DNA of 64,000 nt, from the NCBI RefSeq assembly GCF_018294505.1, contig NC_057795.1, forward strand, positions 521,425,184 to 521,489,183, in the 5' to 3' direction. The notes under the pieces were generated by a model, which did no database searches, was not told the origin of the DNA, and saw nothing but the letters and a program-made list of their open reading frames with translations. The position numbers were made by a program, and so were the translations under genes. Source of the stretch: Triticum aestivum. Taxonomy: Eukaryota; Streptophyta; Magnoliopsida; Poales; Poaceae. Below are positions 34,077-45,571 of the stretch, in pieces; the stretch's first letter is position 1, and each line of letters opens with the position of its first letter.

Positions 34077-36358
34077 TTCTTTGTCCCTAAACTCTTTCGA
34101 AAGTATAGAAATAGTCCTTGAATTCAAAAATCGGCAAAACATAGTCCCTCAACTTCTCAAACCGGATTAGTTTAATCCCTCATACCGCTTCGAGTGGTTT
34201 CCATCTGACGTGGACATGGTTTTGACCAAAACTTGGCACGTCACCTAGGTTTGACAGCCACGTCACAGTCCATGTTATTTTTTTTCGAAACACAGTCCAC
34301 GTCACCAAGTGTCCCCAATAGGCCAATACGCCAGCGCGGCGAGGTCGGATGAGAACCCGAACAGCGTCGTCCATGACGGTCATGCGGCAGAGATGAAGCA
34401 CTCGAGCAGCCAGAGGAGCTCGGTGACCCAGGGCGTGGCGTTGGCAGACGAGTGACTTGGCCTCCCTGTTGCACGGCCCGTCGAGCTGCAGCCTGCGCCC
34501 GGCGCGACGCCGCTGACCTTGTGGACAGGATGCCATCCGCGCGCACCTCCACTAACGGCGTTGGCCACGCATCGGATCATATGGAGCGGTGTGTAAGGTG
34601 CAGTCCAGGGAGCAACACGTCGCGTGCGTGTGTATTCTCGGCGAGATCGGATCAGCATGTTTGCTGTGTTTCGCTTGCATTTCTGGCGGGCCGAATCAAT
34701 ACGTACGTGAACGTATACCTGCGTGTGCCTGCGGCTAGAATCAATATCCAGACTCCAACAGCTAGTCTGCACTTTGTGTTCCGTGAAAGAACTCGACTGG
34801 CCGCCGCACGCATGCACGCAGGCCAAGCACCTCAATCTCCCGCGCATCTCGCGCTCCTTCCTGGAGCAAGCCTGCCTCGCAGGAGACCCAAGGCCGCGCC
34901 CAAGTCGTCATCTACCCGCCGCGGACATCCTCGGTACAGTGCCCGTGGGCGCAACGCACGGCGTGCAGTCGCCCGCCTACGTGAGAGCACCTAGAGCTCG
35001 CCCTCATCGTCCGACATAATCAAAAGCGCTACAATTTGCTGGCCAGAGCTAAATCTGAGAACGGTTTCATACTTAAACCATACTTGAACCATACCCGTAC
35101 ATGTATCTCTCAAAACCATAGTTGAACCATACCCGTTTAATGCCATTTTCAGCCCAACCAAAACTAAACCATCTATTTTTTCCACCCAAACCAATTTAAA
35201 CCCAATACATAACCGTGGGTTTAAACCCAATACATAACTATGGGTTTGCTTCAATGTATATATGATTGCACAAATCGACATGTCAAGAAGCAAATGGTAT
35301 AGAAAAGACATAAGTGCATCTACAATAGTTTGGGAACAAAGTTATCATTGAGATACGGTCAACACACAGCAAGTGTCAAAAAGACAATGCCCATTACTAA
35401 AAAGCTCACTGACAAGTGTATTAAAACCAATTGCTTAGCTAAAGCACAAGCAAACACATTCGATTTGCATGTGGTGTTTTCCCATAATACATAATTACAT
35501 AGTGCATCGCAACATGTAGGCGGATCAAAGATACTCGTTGTCGATGCGTCGTTGCTTATTGCACATAACCAATGCCCAGAAACCGGTTTGGACCCATAGT
35601 TTATAACCGTTAATAACCAAACTGTTTAAGCCCATAACCAACTATACCCAAATTGGTTTCTTCACATATCCAAACCAAAACCAAACTAAAAAAGATTTAG
35701 CCCAATAAAACCTGAACCAATCAAACCCAAAGTAATAACCGAACCGTTTCATCCAGTTTTTTAATAACCATTCTCAGGTTTAGCCAGAGCCACCCCGCGC
35801 CCCAGAGCTCCTCGCCTACCTCATTTCCGACGGAGAACCGCCGCCACGACCGCGCTCGAACCAACTCCGAACTTACGCCATGGTCGCGCGGACGATCACG
35901 GGAGCACCCGCCGGTGCTCTCTCCCTCTGCCAGCGCGCGTCTCTGTGTGCGTGTGCACCTGTGCTGTGCGAGTGAGTGCGTGCTGGTGGGTGTCATGTGA
36001 GAGTTTATGCGTGCTGGCGTGTGCGCGTCACCGGCGATCCTCGCTGTGCCGCACCTCCCCGGCCTCCTGCACTGCGGCGCCGCAAGCTCCACGTCGACCT
36101 TCTTCTTCTGTTTCTTGGCGCGCGCCAACTGCTCGACGAAATGCTCAGCTGACCTGAAAGATGGGAAGGAAGAAGATTGCCAGGTTGGCAATGCCGGGTC
36201 AAAACCACCGCCAACTAAGCACCAAAACTACTTTTGTTGAGTCAAGGGACCAAACTAATCCGGTTTTCAAAGTTGAGGGACATGTCTATCGGTTTTAGAG
36301 TTGAGGGACCATTTTTATACCTTCAAGAGGGTTCAGGGATGAAAAATATATTTATCCC
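34077..36358. repeat. Body of MULE-B with GC-rich, possibly captured sequence
   Basis: After the rest of the left terminal repeat (34077-34210) there is GC-rich sequence at 34320-35041, resuming at 35791-36190 after the hAT insertion; the right terminal repeat covers about 36190-36358. On the minus strand a polypyrimidine tract and AG precede an exon-like stretch encoding SAEHFVEQLARAKKQKKKV (about 36150-36090). This looks like a gene fragment carried by a Pack-MULE. I could not name a source gene. Confidence 0.5.
35050..35782. mobile_element. hAT-type non-autonomous element, 733 bp
   Basis: The termini are TAAATCTGAGAACGGTT and, inverted, TAAACCTGAGAATGGTT. They are flanked by a perfect 8-bp duplication gccagagc (35042-35049 and 35783-35790). 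Length, TA start and 8-bp duplication fit the hAT superfamily. The interior is built of AAACCCA / AACCATA-like words on the plus strand, with strong strand asymmetry and no ORF. It interrupts the GC-rich cargo of MULE-B. Confidence 0.85.
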
Positions 36359-37634
36359 TTTAGTTTAAACTAAATAAGAGTTCAGAATTCTTGGGAAAGC
36401 TCGTGTGCGTTAATCCTTATTAGTTGGGTCAGTTATACTAATAGTACTAGTATAAATAGGCATAATACGGCTTTGTAAAAGGTCAGTTTATATTTTATGA
36501 AATAGACAGATATGTTTTGAGGGTAGACACCCGTATCAAGTTTTTGAGGTAGCTTTAGAATACCTCTTTGTTGCGATTTCTGCGAGGAAATTGTTTTGCG
36601 CGTGAGGTGCCGTTGTTCGGATTGTTTCTCTCGTGCTGAGCCGCAAGGTTTAAACCCTCTAATTCGTGTACATCACGTGCGCGGGTGAGAGGCTATTGTT
36701 GTTAGAGGTGGAGTATCGTGAAGGATCGGGCCGCAACAACAGGTCGGATCTCACCATTGAGGTTCGGTCGATATCAGGTGGTATTCAGTGCATCAGATTG
36801 TTCACGACACTATGAAGAAGATGACGAGCGCATCGTTATTCAGTAAGTTAAGCTATGAATTTCAGTTGAAGGAGGAAGGCCGTTGGATTAGGCTTTTTCA
36901 CACCCATGTGATGGTGAGAGAGAGATCATGTGCCATGACCATCGATCACATGAATTTGATCAACATACATGTGCATGAGTTTGCTTCAGATTTAAAAGGA
37001 ATACATCACGTTGGTTATTTCTTTGGGAGACTACGGCCACCGGACCAATCAAGCATTGGACGCAGCAAGAAATTTCTCACGTTGAAGCGATGGTGTTTAA
37101 AGGAATCAGGATGGGGGGCACCAGCTAGCAAAACCAAATTAACTAGCGTTCAAGTAGGAGATATAAACTTTATTTTTAGCAGGTCTTTTTGGTGCATGCC
37201 AAGATGTAAAAGGCAATTTAGTTTAAACCAAATAAGAGTCCAGAATTCTTGGGAAAGCTCGTGTCGTTAATCCTTGTTAGTTGGGTCAGTTATACTAATA
37301 GTACTAGTATAAATAGGCATAGTACGGCTTTGTAAAAGGTCAGGTTATATTTTATGAAATAGACAGATATGTTTTCGAGGGTAGATACCCGTATCAAGTT
37401 TTTAAGGTAGCTTTAGAAAACCTCTTTGTATCGATTTCTGCGAGGAAATTGTTTTGCGTGTGAGGTGCCGTTGTTCGGATTGTTTCTTTCGTGCTGAGCC
37501 GCAAGGTTCAAACCCTCTAATTCGTGTACATCACGTGCGCGTGCGAGAGGCTATTGCTGCTAGAGGTGGAGTACCATGAAAGATCGGACCGCAACAACAG
37601 GCCGGATCTCACCATTAAGGTTCGGTCGATATCA
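36359..37634 (+). mobile_element. TRIM-like Copia element: LTR - short interior - LTR
   Basis: Two direct repeats (36359-36776 and about 37218-37634) end GGTTCGGTCGATATCA and flank an interior of about 440 bp. The interior begins GGTGGTATTCAGTGCATC, close to the Met-tRNA primer site of Copia elements. Together with the fragment at 18675-18884, the original locus had interior-LTR-interior-LTR order, a tandem arrangement. The 5' LTR edge is not clear because no TG start is recognised. The sequence at 37016-37226 is the uninterrupted counterpart of the sites hit by MULE-A and MULE-B. Confidence 0.75.
36788..37270 (+). CDS. Hypothetical ORF filling the TRIM-like interior
   Basis: A 160-codon ORF starts just after the primer-site-like sequence and ends about 50 bp inside the second LTR. 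It begins MHQIVHDTMKKMTSASLF, is basic, and contains no domain I recognise. The interior of a TRIM is normally non-coding, so this may be a chance frame or a gag remnant. The partial second copy at 18675-18884 differs by a few substitutions and would allow a simple test of coding constraint. Confidence 0.3.
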   Translation: MHQIVHDTMKKMTSASLFSKLSYEFQLKEEGRWIRLFHTHVMVRERSCAMTIDHMNLINIHVHEFASDLKGIHHVGYFFGRLRPPDQSSIGRSKKFLTLKRWCLKESGWGAPASKTKLTSVQVGDINFIFSRSFWCMPRCKRQFSLNQIRVQNSWESSCR

Positions 37635-37639
37635 TTTGC

Positions 37640-38240
37640 TCATGGATACATAGCAATGGACTCAAGGGATACAAGGTAGCTCACCAAAAATCTACAGGAA
37701 ACATCAAGGGGCGGTGCAGGCTTTGCATGAACAAGCTCATTGCGCACATACCATATTCGTCATAGGAGCATTATAAGTCTGACTCTCATGGACTCTTCTA
37801 GGCGGCAGACTAATTGGATGAACCATTCCTCGCGCGAGGGGAGGACTTTGGTTACATCCGCAGGTCCCATTCGCAGGCCAATGCTTGTCAAAGCCGTAGA
37901 GCATTTATACATGTACAGGAAGTGTGAAATGTGTCCTCATCAGCAGTACCACAAACCGGGCAGGTTCCCACAACCTCTAAATTGACTTGACCAGATAGCA
38001 TTCCATCCAAGTGACTGAATTGACCAAACATCTCCTTGGTGTTTGCCTCGTAGTAGCACCAAAGCGAAGTGCCCTAAAAGAAAGTATTAAAGCGCAGTTC
38101 GATTCCATTTTGCAAGTTCCGGAAATACGAGTTGTCTGTTTCAACCAGTTTCTTGACGAATCTGCATCCATTCCTCCTTGGAGCATGATATCAAGGAGGA
38201 GCACTTGTCTCTGGTATGTCTCACCAAGGCGTAGTTAATT
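37640..38240 (-). pseudogene. LINE (non-LTR retrotransposon) remnant, zinc-binding region
   Basis: On the minus strand the sequence encodes GTCPVCGTADEDTFHTSCTC (about 37970-37915), the C-x-x-C...H...C pattern of the reverse-transcriptase zinc-binding domain at the C-terminus of plant LINEs. Downstream are pieces resembling ACEWDLRM and WYVRNELVHAKPAPP. Stops and frame changes interrupt it. It lies directly between the TRIM-like LTR and the 5' UTR of the metal transporter gene. Confidence 0.65.
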
Positions 38241-38249
38241 TTCGTTGAG

Positions 38250-38672
38250 TGTGTGCCTCGAATTTCCACACTCCTCTCCGAATTATTCGGCCACTGCTTC
38301 CATTTTTGGGAGAAGGAGCATCCGATTCCTTCGATTGAACACGCGACTTGTGGCCCGACTGCTCTCCCTGGAGTCCGGCCGGGACGGTCCAAAACTGCAA
38401 GGGCCCGCAACCAGGCCCCTGGGCCTCCGCCGGATCAAAAATCCCGTCAAATCACCGCCGTCCAGCGTGCCCTGCCGCTTTCCTCCCTTACCACGGCGGC
38501 GGCTCCGGCGGCGCCCGTTTCTTCCTCGCAACTCGCAGCCGTCGCCGAACTTGTGTTCTACTCCGCTCCGATCCCACCTCCGAGGCGCGGCTCGTAGTGC
38601 AATCTCGCTTTGCGTACGCTTGAGAGGGGTCCGTCGCCGTCTCGTGGGCTGCGGTGCGATAGGCCGGAGGGA
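38250..38672 (+). promoter_or_regulatory. Promoter-proximal region and 5' leader of the metal tolerance gene
   Basis: A GC-rich, CpG-rich 420-bp block precedes the first ATG, unlike the AT-rich transposon DNA to its left. An in-frame upstream stretch is open from 38610 but has no ATG, so the start is set at 38673. I saw no clear TATA box. The available upstream sequence free of transposon remnants is only about 400 bp. Confidence 0.5.
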
Positions 38673-41600
38673 ATGGCGGCGGGAGGTAGCGGGGAGCAGG
38701 GCGAGGAGCTCTTCCTCCTCCGCTCGGCCGAGGAAGGGGAAGGGGACGGGGACGGGTTGTGCGTGGGGGAGCGCCCCTGGCGGCTCAACTTCGACGGCTT
38801 CCGGCGCCAGGGGCCGCAGCAGGAGAATCCGCCGTCGCGCGGCCTCCAGGACTGCCTCGGCGTGCTAGGTCTGCCTCGTCCGTCTCTTTCAAGTCATGCC
38901 TGATACTCTATCTGGGTGTCTCTGCTCTGTGACTTGGTTTGATCTGGACCTCTCTGTTTCGCCTTTAACTGAATCAGTTCAGGACTTGGCGACTTGTCCT
39001 ATCCTCTAAATTTGTTTTGGTAACTTCCCTCCGTATCCTAAATATTTGTCTTCTAAAGATTCGAACGAGTGACTACAGTACGGTAAGCCAAATGAGTAAA
39101 TCTACACTCTAAAATATGTCTTAATTAACATCCATATGTGGTAGTCCATTTAAAATCCTAAAAAGACAAATATTTAGGAACGGAGGGAGTAATTAGCTGA
39201 ACTGCAGGGTATCAATACTAAATTAGTACAGTCCATTCATGTATAAAATAATTAAAATAATCAGGGAATGGGGTATGCATGTTTGTACTTATATGGATGT
39301 GGGCATGTGGCATCATGGTTCTGTTTGAAATGATTGTGTGGCTTATACTACAACTGGTTATTGCAAATTTAATTCTTATTGGAGTAACAGATAGATGATG
39401 AGTATTGCACTGCCTATATGAGTGAAAGGGAACTTCTGTTCATATATATTGTCTAATTTGCAAATGGGGGTGGAAATTATCATCTCAGAATTCAAAGTAT
39501 TCATTCTTCATGCCAGTGTCGACTTCTCTATCGAATTATTCTTAGGAACTTAGAATATATATTTGTTATGGATTTCTGTGGACTCAATATTGCCTAATTG
39601 TATGAACCTTATTGTTGGAATCTGATATCCAAACTTGCAATGCCTAATTATTTTCACAGCTCAAGGGCCTGGAGATGTTGTGGCTGAATACTACCAACAA
39701 CAGTTGGAGATGTTGGAAGGTTTCGATGAAATGGATACACTGACAGACCGTGGTTGCCTTCCTGGGATATCCAAGGTTTGTAACATGAAATAAAACTTCT
39801 TTGCAGATTCATTTACAGAACTTTTATATCAAACTGAAGCAATGCCTTTATCCCTGCGTTTTATCCTACATGCAGGAAGAACGTGAGAAAATTGCCCAAA
39901 GTGAGACATTAGCCATCAGATTATCTAACATAGCGAACATGGTTCTTTTTGCTGCAAAAGTTTATGCCTCAATAAGGAGTGGCTCCCTAGCTATTATTGC
40001 TTCAACACTGGACTCTCTACTTGACTTGTTGTCCGGGTTTATTTTGTGGTTTACTGCCTTTTCAATGCAAACACCAAACCCATACAGGTACCCAATTGGT
40101 AAAAGGCGCATGCAACCTTTGGTGAGTTTTCATTTGGCCTGTTTGTTCATACGTTTATTGATCCATTTGATTTTCGTATAATCAATACATTTTCCTTTAC
40201 TCCTGGTTTTCAATATTCCTTCAGTAGTTTCACAAAAATAGTGCACAAGTCAATATTAATTCAAATAGACAAATTAAATTAGCACCCAAAAGACGATGAG
40301 CATTACTCAACTGAGCCTTGAGTACAAAATTTGTAGAAGTAACTGTGACCTCTTTTTTCTCCTCATGGACTGAAATTTATGCTCTATAATGCTCATTTAT
40401 CCTGTTATGTGAACCAAGCAACTTCAAATGGCGATTATATGACATACAGTGCCAAAAATGGGCACCCCTGCGAAGTATTCGTATGCTTAATCCTTGGAAC
40501 TCCAGACAGAACAATATTGGGTAGCAGTAGCACTATCCATCAATCATGACTACAATTACAAATCAATCAGACTTCATGACCTTAAATTTTTTCCTCTTGT
40601 ATTGTTCCTCCATAGAGTGATTGCTATTTTTGTTATTTCTTTGTTCTTGTTGATAACTTACCACTATCTGTTATGTAGGGAATACTTGTTTTTGCTTCTG
40701 TTATGGCAACACTTGGTCTTCAAATTATCCTCGAATCCACACGGTCATTGGTATCATCGAATGTAAGTCCTTCTCTTCTCATGTTTCCTGTTTTGCGCGT
40801 TTCTCTGCTCTACGTTTGGCTGATTATTGCACATGGTTAAGTACTTGCATTGGAGTTAGCTGTTTATTCTTTATAGCCTTGTAACCAGAATCACTGAATC
40901 ACACCCTTGGAACTAATACCGCAACTTACACAGTAAATCAACTAATCTTAGAGTAGATAATCATGCTGCAAAGTAGCTCAAAGCAAATGAGAAAATTGAT
41001 TAATTGTAATCCAGCGCAATGACAATCAGTGCCTAATTTTGTTTATGCTGTACTTCAGGGAGCTGAATTCCGCTTGACAAAAGAACAGGAAATGTGGGTT
41101 GTGAATATTATGCTGGCAGTGACGCTGGTGAAGCTTCTGCTGGTTATATATTGTCGCTCATTCACCAACGAAATTGTGAAGGCATATGCACAGGATCACT
41201 TTTTTGATGTCATCACCAACATTATTGGGCTTGTGGCTGCACTTCTTGCTAACTATTTTGAAGGCTGGATCGACCCAGTTGGTGCCATCATTGTAAGTGC
41301 AAACACGCCATTTCCGTTTGTCTTGTGTCAACTATAAAGCATTTTAGTATTCGAGTCCCCTATCAGTTCGGCTGCCCTGTTCTGCATTTATCTGAATTGT
41401 AGAACAGTAGCTGTAATATATAGTAGTAAGTATTCTGAAAGCATTTTCTCTCTCTTCTGCTTTGCAGCTAGCGATCTACACAATCAGGACATGGTCCATG
41501 ACGGTGCTGGAGAACGTGCACTCCCTGGTCGGCCAGTCGGCCTCGCCGGAGTTCCTCCAGAAGCTCACCTACCTGTGCTGGAACCACCACAAGGCCGTCA

Positions 41601-41818
41601 GGCACATCGACACGGTGCGGGCGTACACCTTCGGCTCCCACTACTTTGTTGAGGTCGACATCGTCCTGCCGTGCGACATGCCCCTGCAGGAGGCGCACGA
41701 CATCGGCGAGGCCCTGCAGGAGAAGCTGGAGAGCCTCCCCGAGATCGAGCGCGCCTTCGTCCACCTCGACTACGAGTTCACCCACCAGCCCGAGCACGCC
41801 CGGTCCTACGACACATAG
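38673..41818 (+). CDS. Metal tolerance protein, Mn-type cation diffusion facilitator (MTP9/MTP11 group)
   Basis: Six exons: 38673-38868, 39660-39775, 39876-40121, 40679-40762, 41059-41292 and 41468-41818. All introns are GT-AG and the frame stays open for 408 residues, the usual length for this group. Proton-coupled export of Mn2+ (and related metals) into Golgi/prevacuolar compartments is the known role of the family. Two DxxxD metal sites in membrane helices mark the Mn subgroup: DSLLD (residues 150-154) and DHFFD (260-264). Other hallmarks are [27 protein letters not shown] and the C-terminal cytoplasmic domain ([21 protein letters not shown] ... [15 protein letters not shown]). The N-terminus (1-65) is acidic and variable. 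Intron 1 holds a Stowaway MITE. The gene looks intact and is the best-supported host gene here. I cannot decide between MTP9 and MTP11 orthology. Confidence 0.93.
39021..39191. mobile_element. Stowaway MITE in intron 1 of the metal tolerance gene
   Basis: The terminal repeats are CTTCCCTCCGT and, inverted, CTCCCTCCGTTCC, with TA duplications at 39021-39022 and 39190-39191. The interior has the typical TAAATCTACACTCTAAAATA and CAAATATTTAGGAACGGAGG words of Triticeae Stowaway elements. Confidence 0.9.
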
Positions 41819-42420
41819 CACAGCCTGAAGTCCTGAACCCCGGTGGCGGTGTTGTTCGTGGAACTTCAGAGACTGATAGCCTGAGCTGAAGCTGTTGAAG
41901 TCGGCACAGTTTCAGAAATCTGGGTGTCGAACCTGTTGTCACTTGCAGATTCAGTTGTGCAGTTTGTTTTTTTAGTGTATTCTTTGCTGTTTTGACCATA
42001 TCTCGCTGGAAGAAAAGCATATGGTCTCCTTGTCACGACTGATCAGTCATGAGGCCAGGAGTGTGACCTGTCTAAACCCTCCATGCGGCCTGCGTTGCCA
42101 TTAATGCACTGGCTAGGAGTAGCAGAGTAGCACTGTAGCCAGAACGAGACCAGTGGCGTCGCGCTCACAGGAATCTTGGTGCACGCCTCGTATAACGAGG
42201 CGTACGCCGTAGACGTCCAGCTCGGCCCACGCCCTGCCAGGAAAGAAAGTGAAACGACCACTGGAACAGGCCAAGGAAAGCGGGCAGCAGTATCCATCGA
42301 CATTCTTTCCCAATCCTGTACGCTTACGTGGACTAGCGATTTTATAGGATCCACATGAACAGTTAATCTCCAGTCTATATAAAAGTATCAACATCTGCAA
42401 CACCAAAATTTTGCTTCATT
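41819..42420 (+). other. 3' region of the metal tolerance gene
   Basis: About 220 bp after the stop are likely 3' UTR; no canonical AATAAA was pinpointed. At 42184-42204 there is a perfect short inverted repeat (ACGCCTCGT ATA ACGAGGCGT) that could form a hairpin. No ORF with coding character is seen. Confidence 0.4.
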
Positions 42421-42529
42421 TGATTAGTTATATGACATATTTTCACATTATATATGTTATTAATATTGTACTATGTAGTAGATCATAACAAAAATTTCTG
42501 TGTATTTACCCCGCAAAAGAAAAATCTGT

Positions 42530-42605
42530 GTATTTGGCCAAACTTAAAAAAGTTTTGACTTAGGACAATCATATAACTTCGATTATTTTGGAACAGGAGG
42601 GACCA
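42530..42605. mobile_element. Truncated Stowaway-like MITE
   Basis: The sequence TTGGCCAAACTTAAAAAAGT followed by TTGACTTAGGACAATC and GATTATTTTGGAACAGGAGGGAC matches the right half of a common Triticeae Stowaway MITE. The left half is missing. Confidence 0.5.
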
Positions 42606-45180
42606 CGTTTTCTCTGAAAAAATGGAAGTACGTTGTAGACACTGATACTCTTTTCAAAATGTAATTTTGACCATTAATTTCGTATAATAATAAACTATTA
42701 CTATAACATAATAAAATTGTTATATCACACAATTGTTTGTGATACAAAAATAAGAGTGCCCAAAGATGTAAAGGTTTCTTCTCACCCTTTTACATACATT
42801 GCATAAAAGTAAACTTTTAGGATAACATTTATCAAGAATTAGGCATAAAATTAGTGAAATATCCTAGGCAGTATTACTAGCATGTGTGCTTTATAGACTC
42901 TGTGTCGATTGCTCATTGGTCATGCCTTAACTAGACATGTGTTCCATCCAGATCAAGCTCCATAGATAGCATCGACGGAAATCCATACAAGCATTATCAT
43001 AAAGTACAGTACACAAAGACTTTTCTTCTTCTTCTTTTGACGATGTGGACGTGAGGTGAAATTTTACTTGGAAGTCACGAACATTATCACATATGACTAT
43101 TTATATGATGGAGACCTGAAAATGAAAACATAACTGAAAAACATGACAATATTTGAATATCAGATGTAAGTTCAAGAACAATTCATGAAAAACAAATTTT
43201 AAAACTAAGAAAAAAAACAGAAAATTTATGGGAAATAGTTTTACAAAAATTAGAAATACTTAATATTTCGTAGTAAAAATGTACTAGAATAACCATTCAA
43301 AATATTTAAAATAGATAATGGAAGCAATATGGGGAAAAATAATTAAAAAATTAAAAACCGGAAAAGGTGACAAAAATAAAACAAAATCTAAATTTTTTCA
43401 AATTCATTCTTTAAATGTCTTACTATTATGCATTAATGAAGTCTCATAATATTTCATATCTTTACTAAAATACTATATTACATTATCCTATATTTTTTCT
43501 ACATAACCCACATATTTTCTAATAACGTTTCAACGAAAATATGACACTTTTGTTCATATCAGATAATGCCTCAAAAAATATTATAAAATAAAAAACATTA
43601 GAAAAACTATGATTTTTTTATGGAAAATGAAATTTCTAGAACAACCATATAAGTTTTATTAGAAATTTCTAAAAATATTGGTGATATAACATAAAGTTTA
43701 TATGAAACAGTAATATGATAAAGAGAATCAGATTTTAAATGGTTTTTTAAATACAATGCAATCTGCTTTCTCTAGTTAAGTATCTTATTATTATGCATTG
43801 TACCAAAAAAATTAACAATTTACGAAAATATCCTATTGTTCTTTCTCCATTTACCTAAAGTCTCCTAATAAGTTTTTAACCAAGCAATGGCCCTAATGTA
43901 TATAAGTTCAAGAAAAAAATCACTATGACGTATTTATAAACTACAAAATGTTGCAAGACAAACATGGGAAACATTTAGAAGAATAACTGGATAAATTATA
44001 AATTTGGAATTTGGATAAAATGCTACAAATATCTAGAAATTTTTTTTAAAAAAAAAACAAATTCTTAGAAATGTATTGTTTTTAACTTCACTGAATTCCT
44101 GGGTTACATATTTCTCATTGTTATGCATTAGTAAAGTTCCAAATATTTTAAATATTATGTTAATTTGTGATATATTTCCCCCAATTACCCACATAATTCT
44201 TATAACTTTTGAACAAAGCCATGTCCTTTGTGTTTATATCATATTTTAGTACAAGATTAGTTCACTAAAAGCATATTTTAACAGAAAGAAATATTTGAAA
44301 GCAAATATAACATAATTGTTTATAGAAAACTAAAAGACATTAAAATATTTTCCATTAAATATTTAGAAGAACAGAGTCAAAATATAAACTAGAATTTTTA
44401 CGTAAATAACATGAATTTTCTGAAAATCAAGGTTATTCGAAAAAAAACCTTCCCTAAAATGGAAATAAGAATATATAATATATTTTTGAACTATAATAGA
44501 TTCCTTAGCTAAACATTTCTTGGTGTTATGCATTTTTAAAGTCACAAATATGTATTAGCATTACTAAAAGTAAAATTTTAACTTGCCAAACGTGTGAAAG
44601 CTGCCTTGCAACTATTTTCATTGGAGCAAGGGATGGAATCTTTGATATCTTTGTCACTAGAGAGACCAATAATGTTCGATAGTGGAGTTTACGAAGCAAA
44701 CTTGGATTTTGGAATAGTCGAGATATACACAATCATATGAGACCTGAGGCATACACAATCCAAAATTTCATCTTACCTTTTTTTTGTATTAATTTGTTAA
44801 ACATGGGAATATTTGTTTTGCTTGACTAATTTTCTCATGAACTAGTAGCTATTTTCAGTAATATATAAGGTTATATATTTATATTAGAGGAATGTCCTGT
44901 TAGATATCCAATTTATTTAAACTAACAACAATGCATGAAGTAGCGATAACTCTGGTTAGGGCATAAACAAGTGTGAGGCACACCTTCTAAGTTCTAACTC
45001 ATTGTCATATCACATTTGCTTAACTCATTATCATGTCAGACGGAGAACGTATGTTAACTGTGCACGAAGATTCAGTGCAAATGTTTGTGTGCATGCTCTC
45101 GCCTTTTTCATTTCTTACTCTGAATTAAGTTTAGAATAACTTTTTTTTAATTTTTTTCGTAACATGATAGTAACATTTTT
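42606..45180. repeat. AT-rich intergenic block with an old tandem repeat
   Basis: No genes. A conserved TTATGCATT(A/G/T) anchor occurs at 43426, 43791, 44121 and 44526, giving spacings of about 330-405 bp. Around it CAAATTC/CTTTAA, TATTTTCT/ACCCACATA and TTTTGAACAAAGCCATG/ATGACAC words recur in the same order. This suggests at least four very diverged copies of a satellite-like unit. The remaining AT-rich sequence shows nothing else. Confidence 0.5.
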
Positions 45181-45571
45181 TTTATATGATCGGCGTGTAG
45201 ACACCACCACACGCATATACACTTACTCACTGCCACGTGGTCGCTAAAGGATGAGCAGTGATAAGATTAGAGCTAGAGCTAGCACCTGAAGACCCAGGGC
45301 CGTACGTAGGGTCCTCTTGAATATTCCATGCAGTGATTTGTATATGTACACGTCCACACAAACACTAAAATGCTTGCTTGCCAGTCCTTGTAGTCGATCG
45401 TACTGCATGCATGCATGGTTTCAAGCTACTGGTCTGTTATGAGATAGGTGCAATTAATAAATTCGATCCTCCTAGACATAATGGATCCAATTAACGGAAG
45501 ACATGCTATTCATACAATTAATTAGCTAGAGGTGATGCATGCGCATGAGCTTGGACATAAGCAGCAGCCTT
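45181..45571. other. Intergenic sequence, no gene seen
   Basis: Mixed-composition sequence downstream of the small minus-strand gene, probably including its 3' UTR. A CATGCATGCATGG string lies near 45405-45418. Confidence 0.4.

Larger units (their letters stand above)
18885..36358. mobile_element. MULE-B, Mutator-like element with 9-bp target duplication, containing MULE-C
   Basis: It is flanked by a perfect 9-bp duplication tttagttta (18876-18884 and 36359-36367). The left terminus reads gggataagtata, then MULE-C interrupts, then ttctttgtccctaaactc resumes at 34077. The inverted right terminus reads gggataaatata, then tttttcatccctgaaccctc. The inverted repeat runs for well over 100 bp at roughly three-quarters identity, down to an ACCGGATTAGTTT block on both sides. 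Excluding MULE-C its own length is about 2.3 kb. No transposase is seen in it, so it is non-autonomous. Confidence 0.85.

Noticed and set aside
38610..38672. Upstream in-frame extension of the metal tolerance protein
   Set aside because: The stretch has no ATG; the first ATG in frame is at 38673 and matches the expected family start.
41468..41821. 117-codon minus-strand ORF over the last exon of the transporter
   Set aside because: It is antisense to a well-supported coding exon and shows no independent support.
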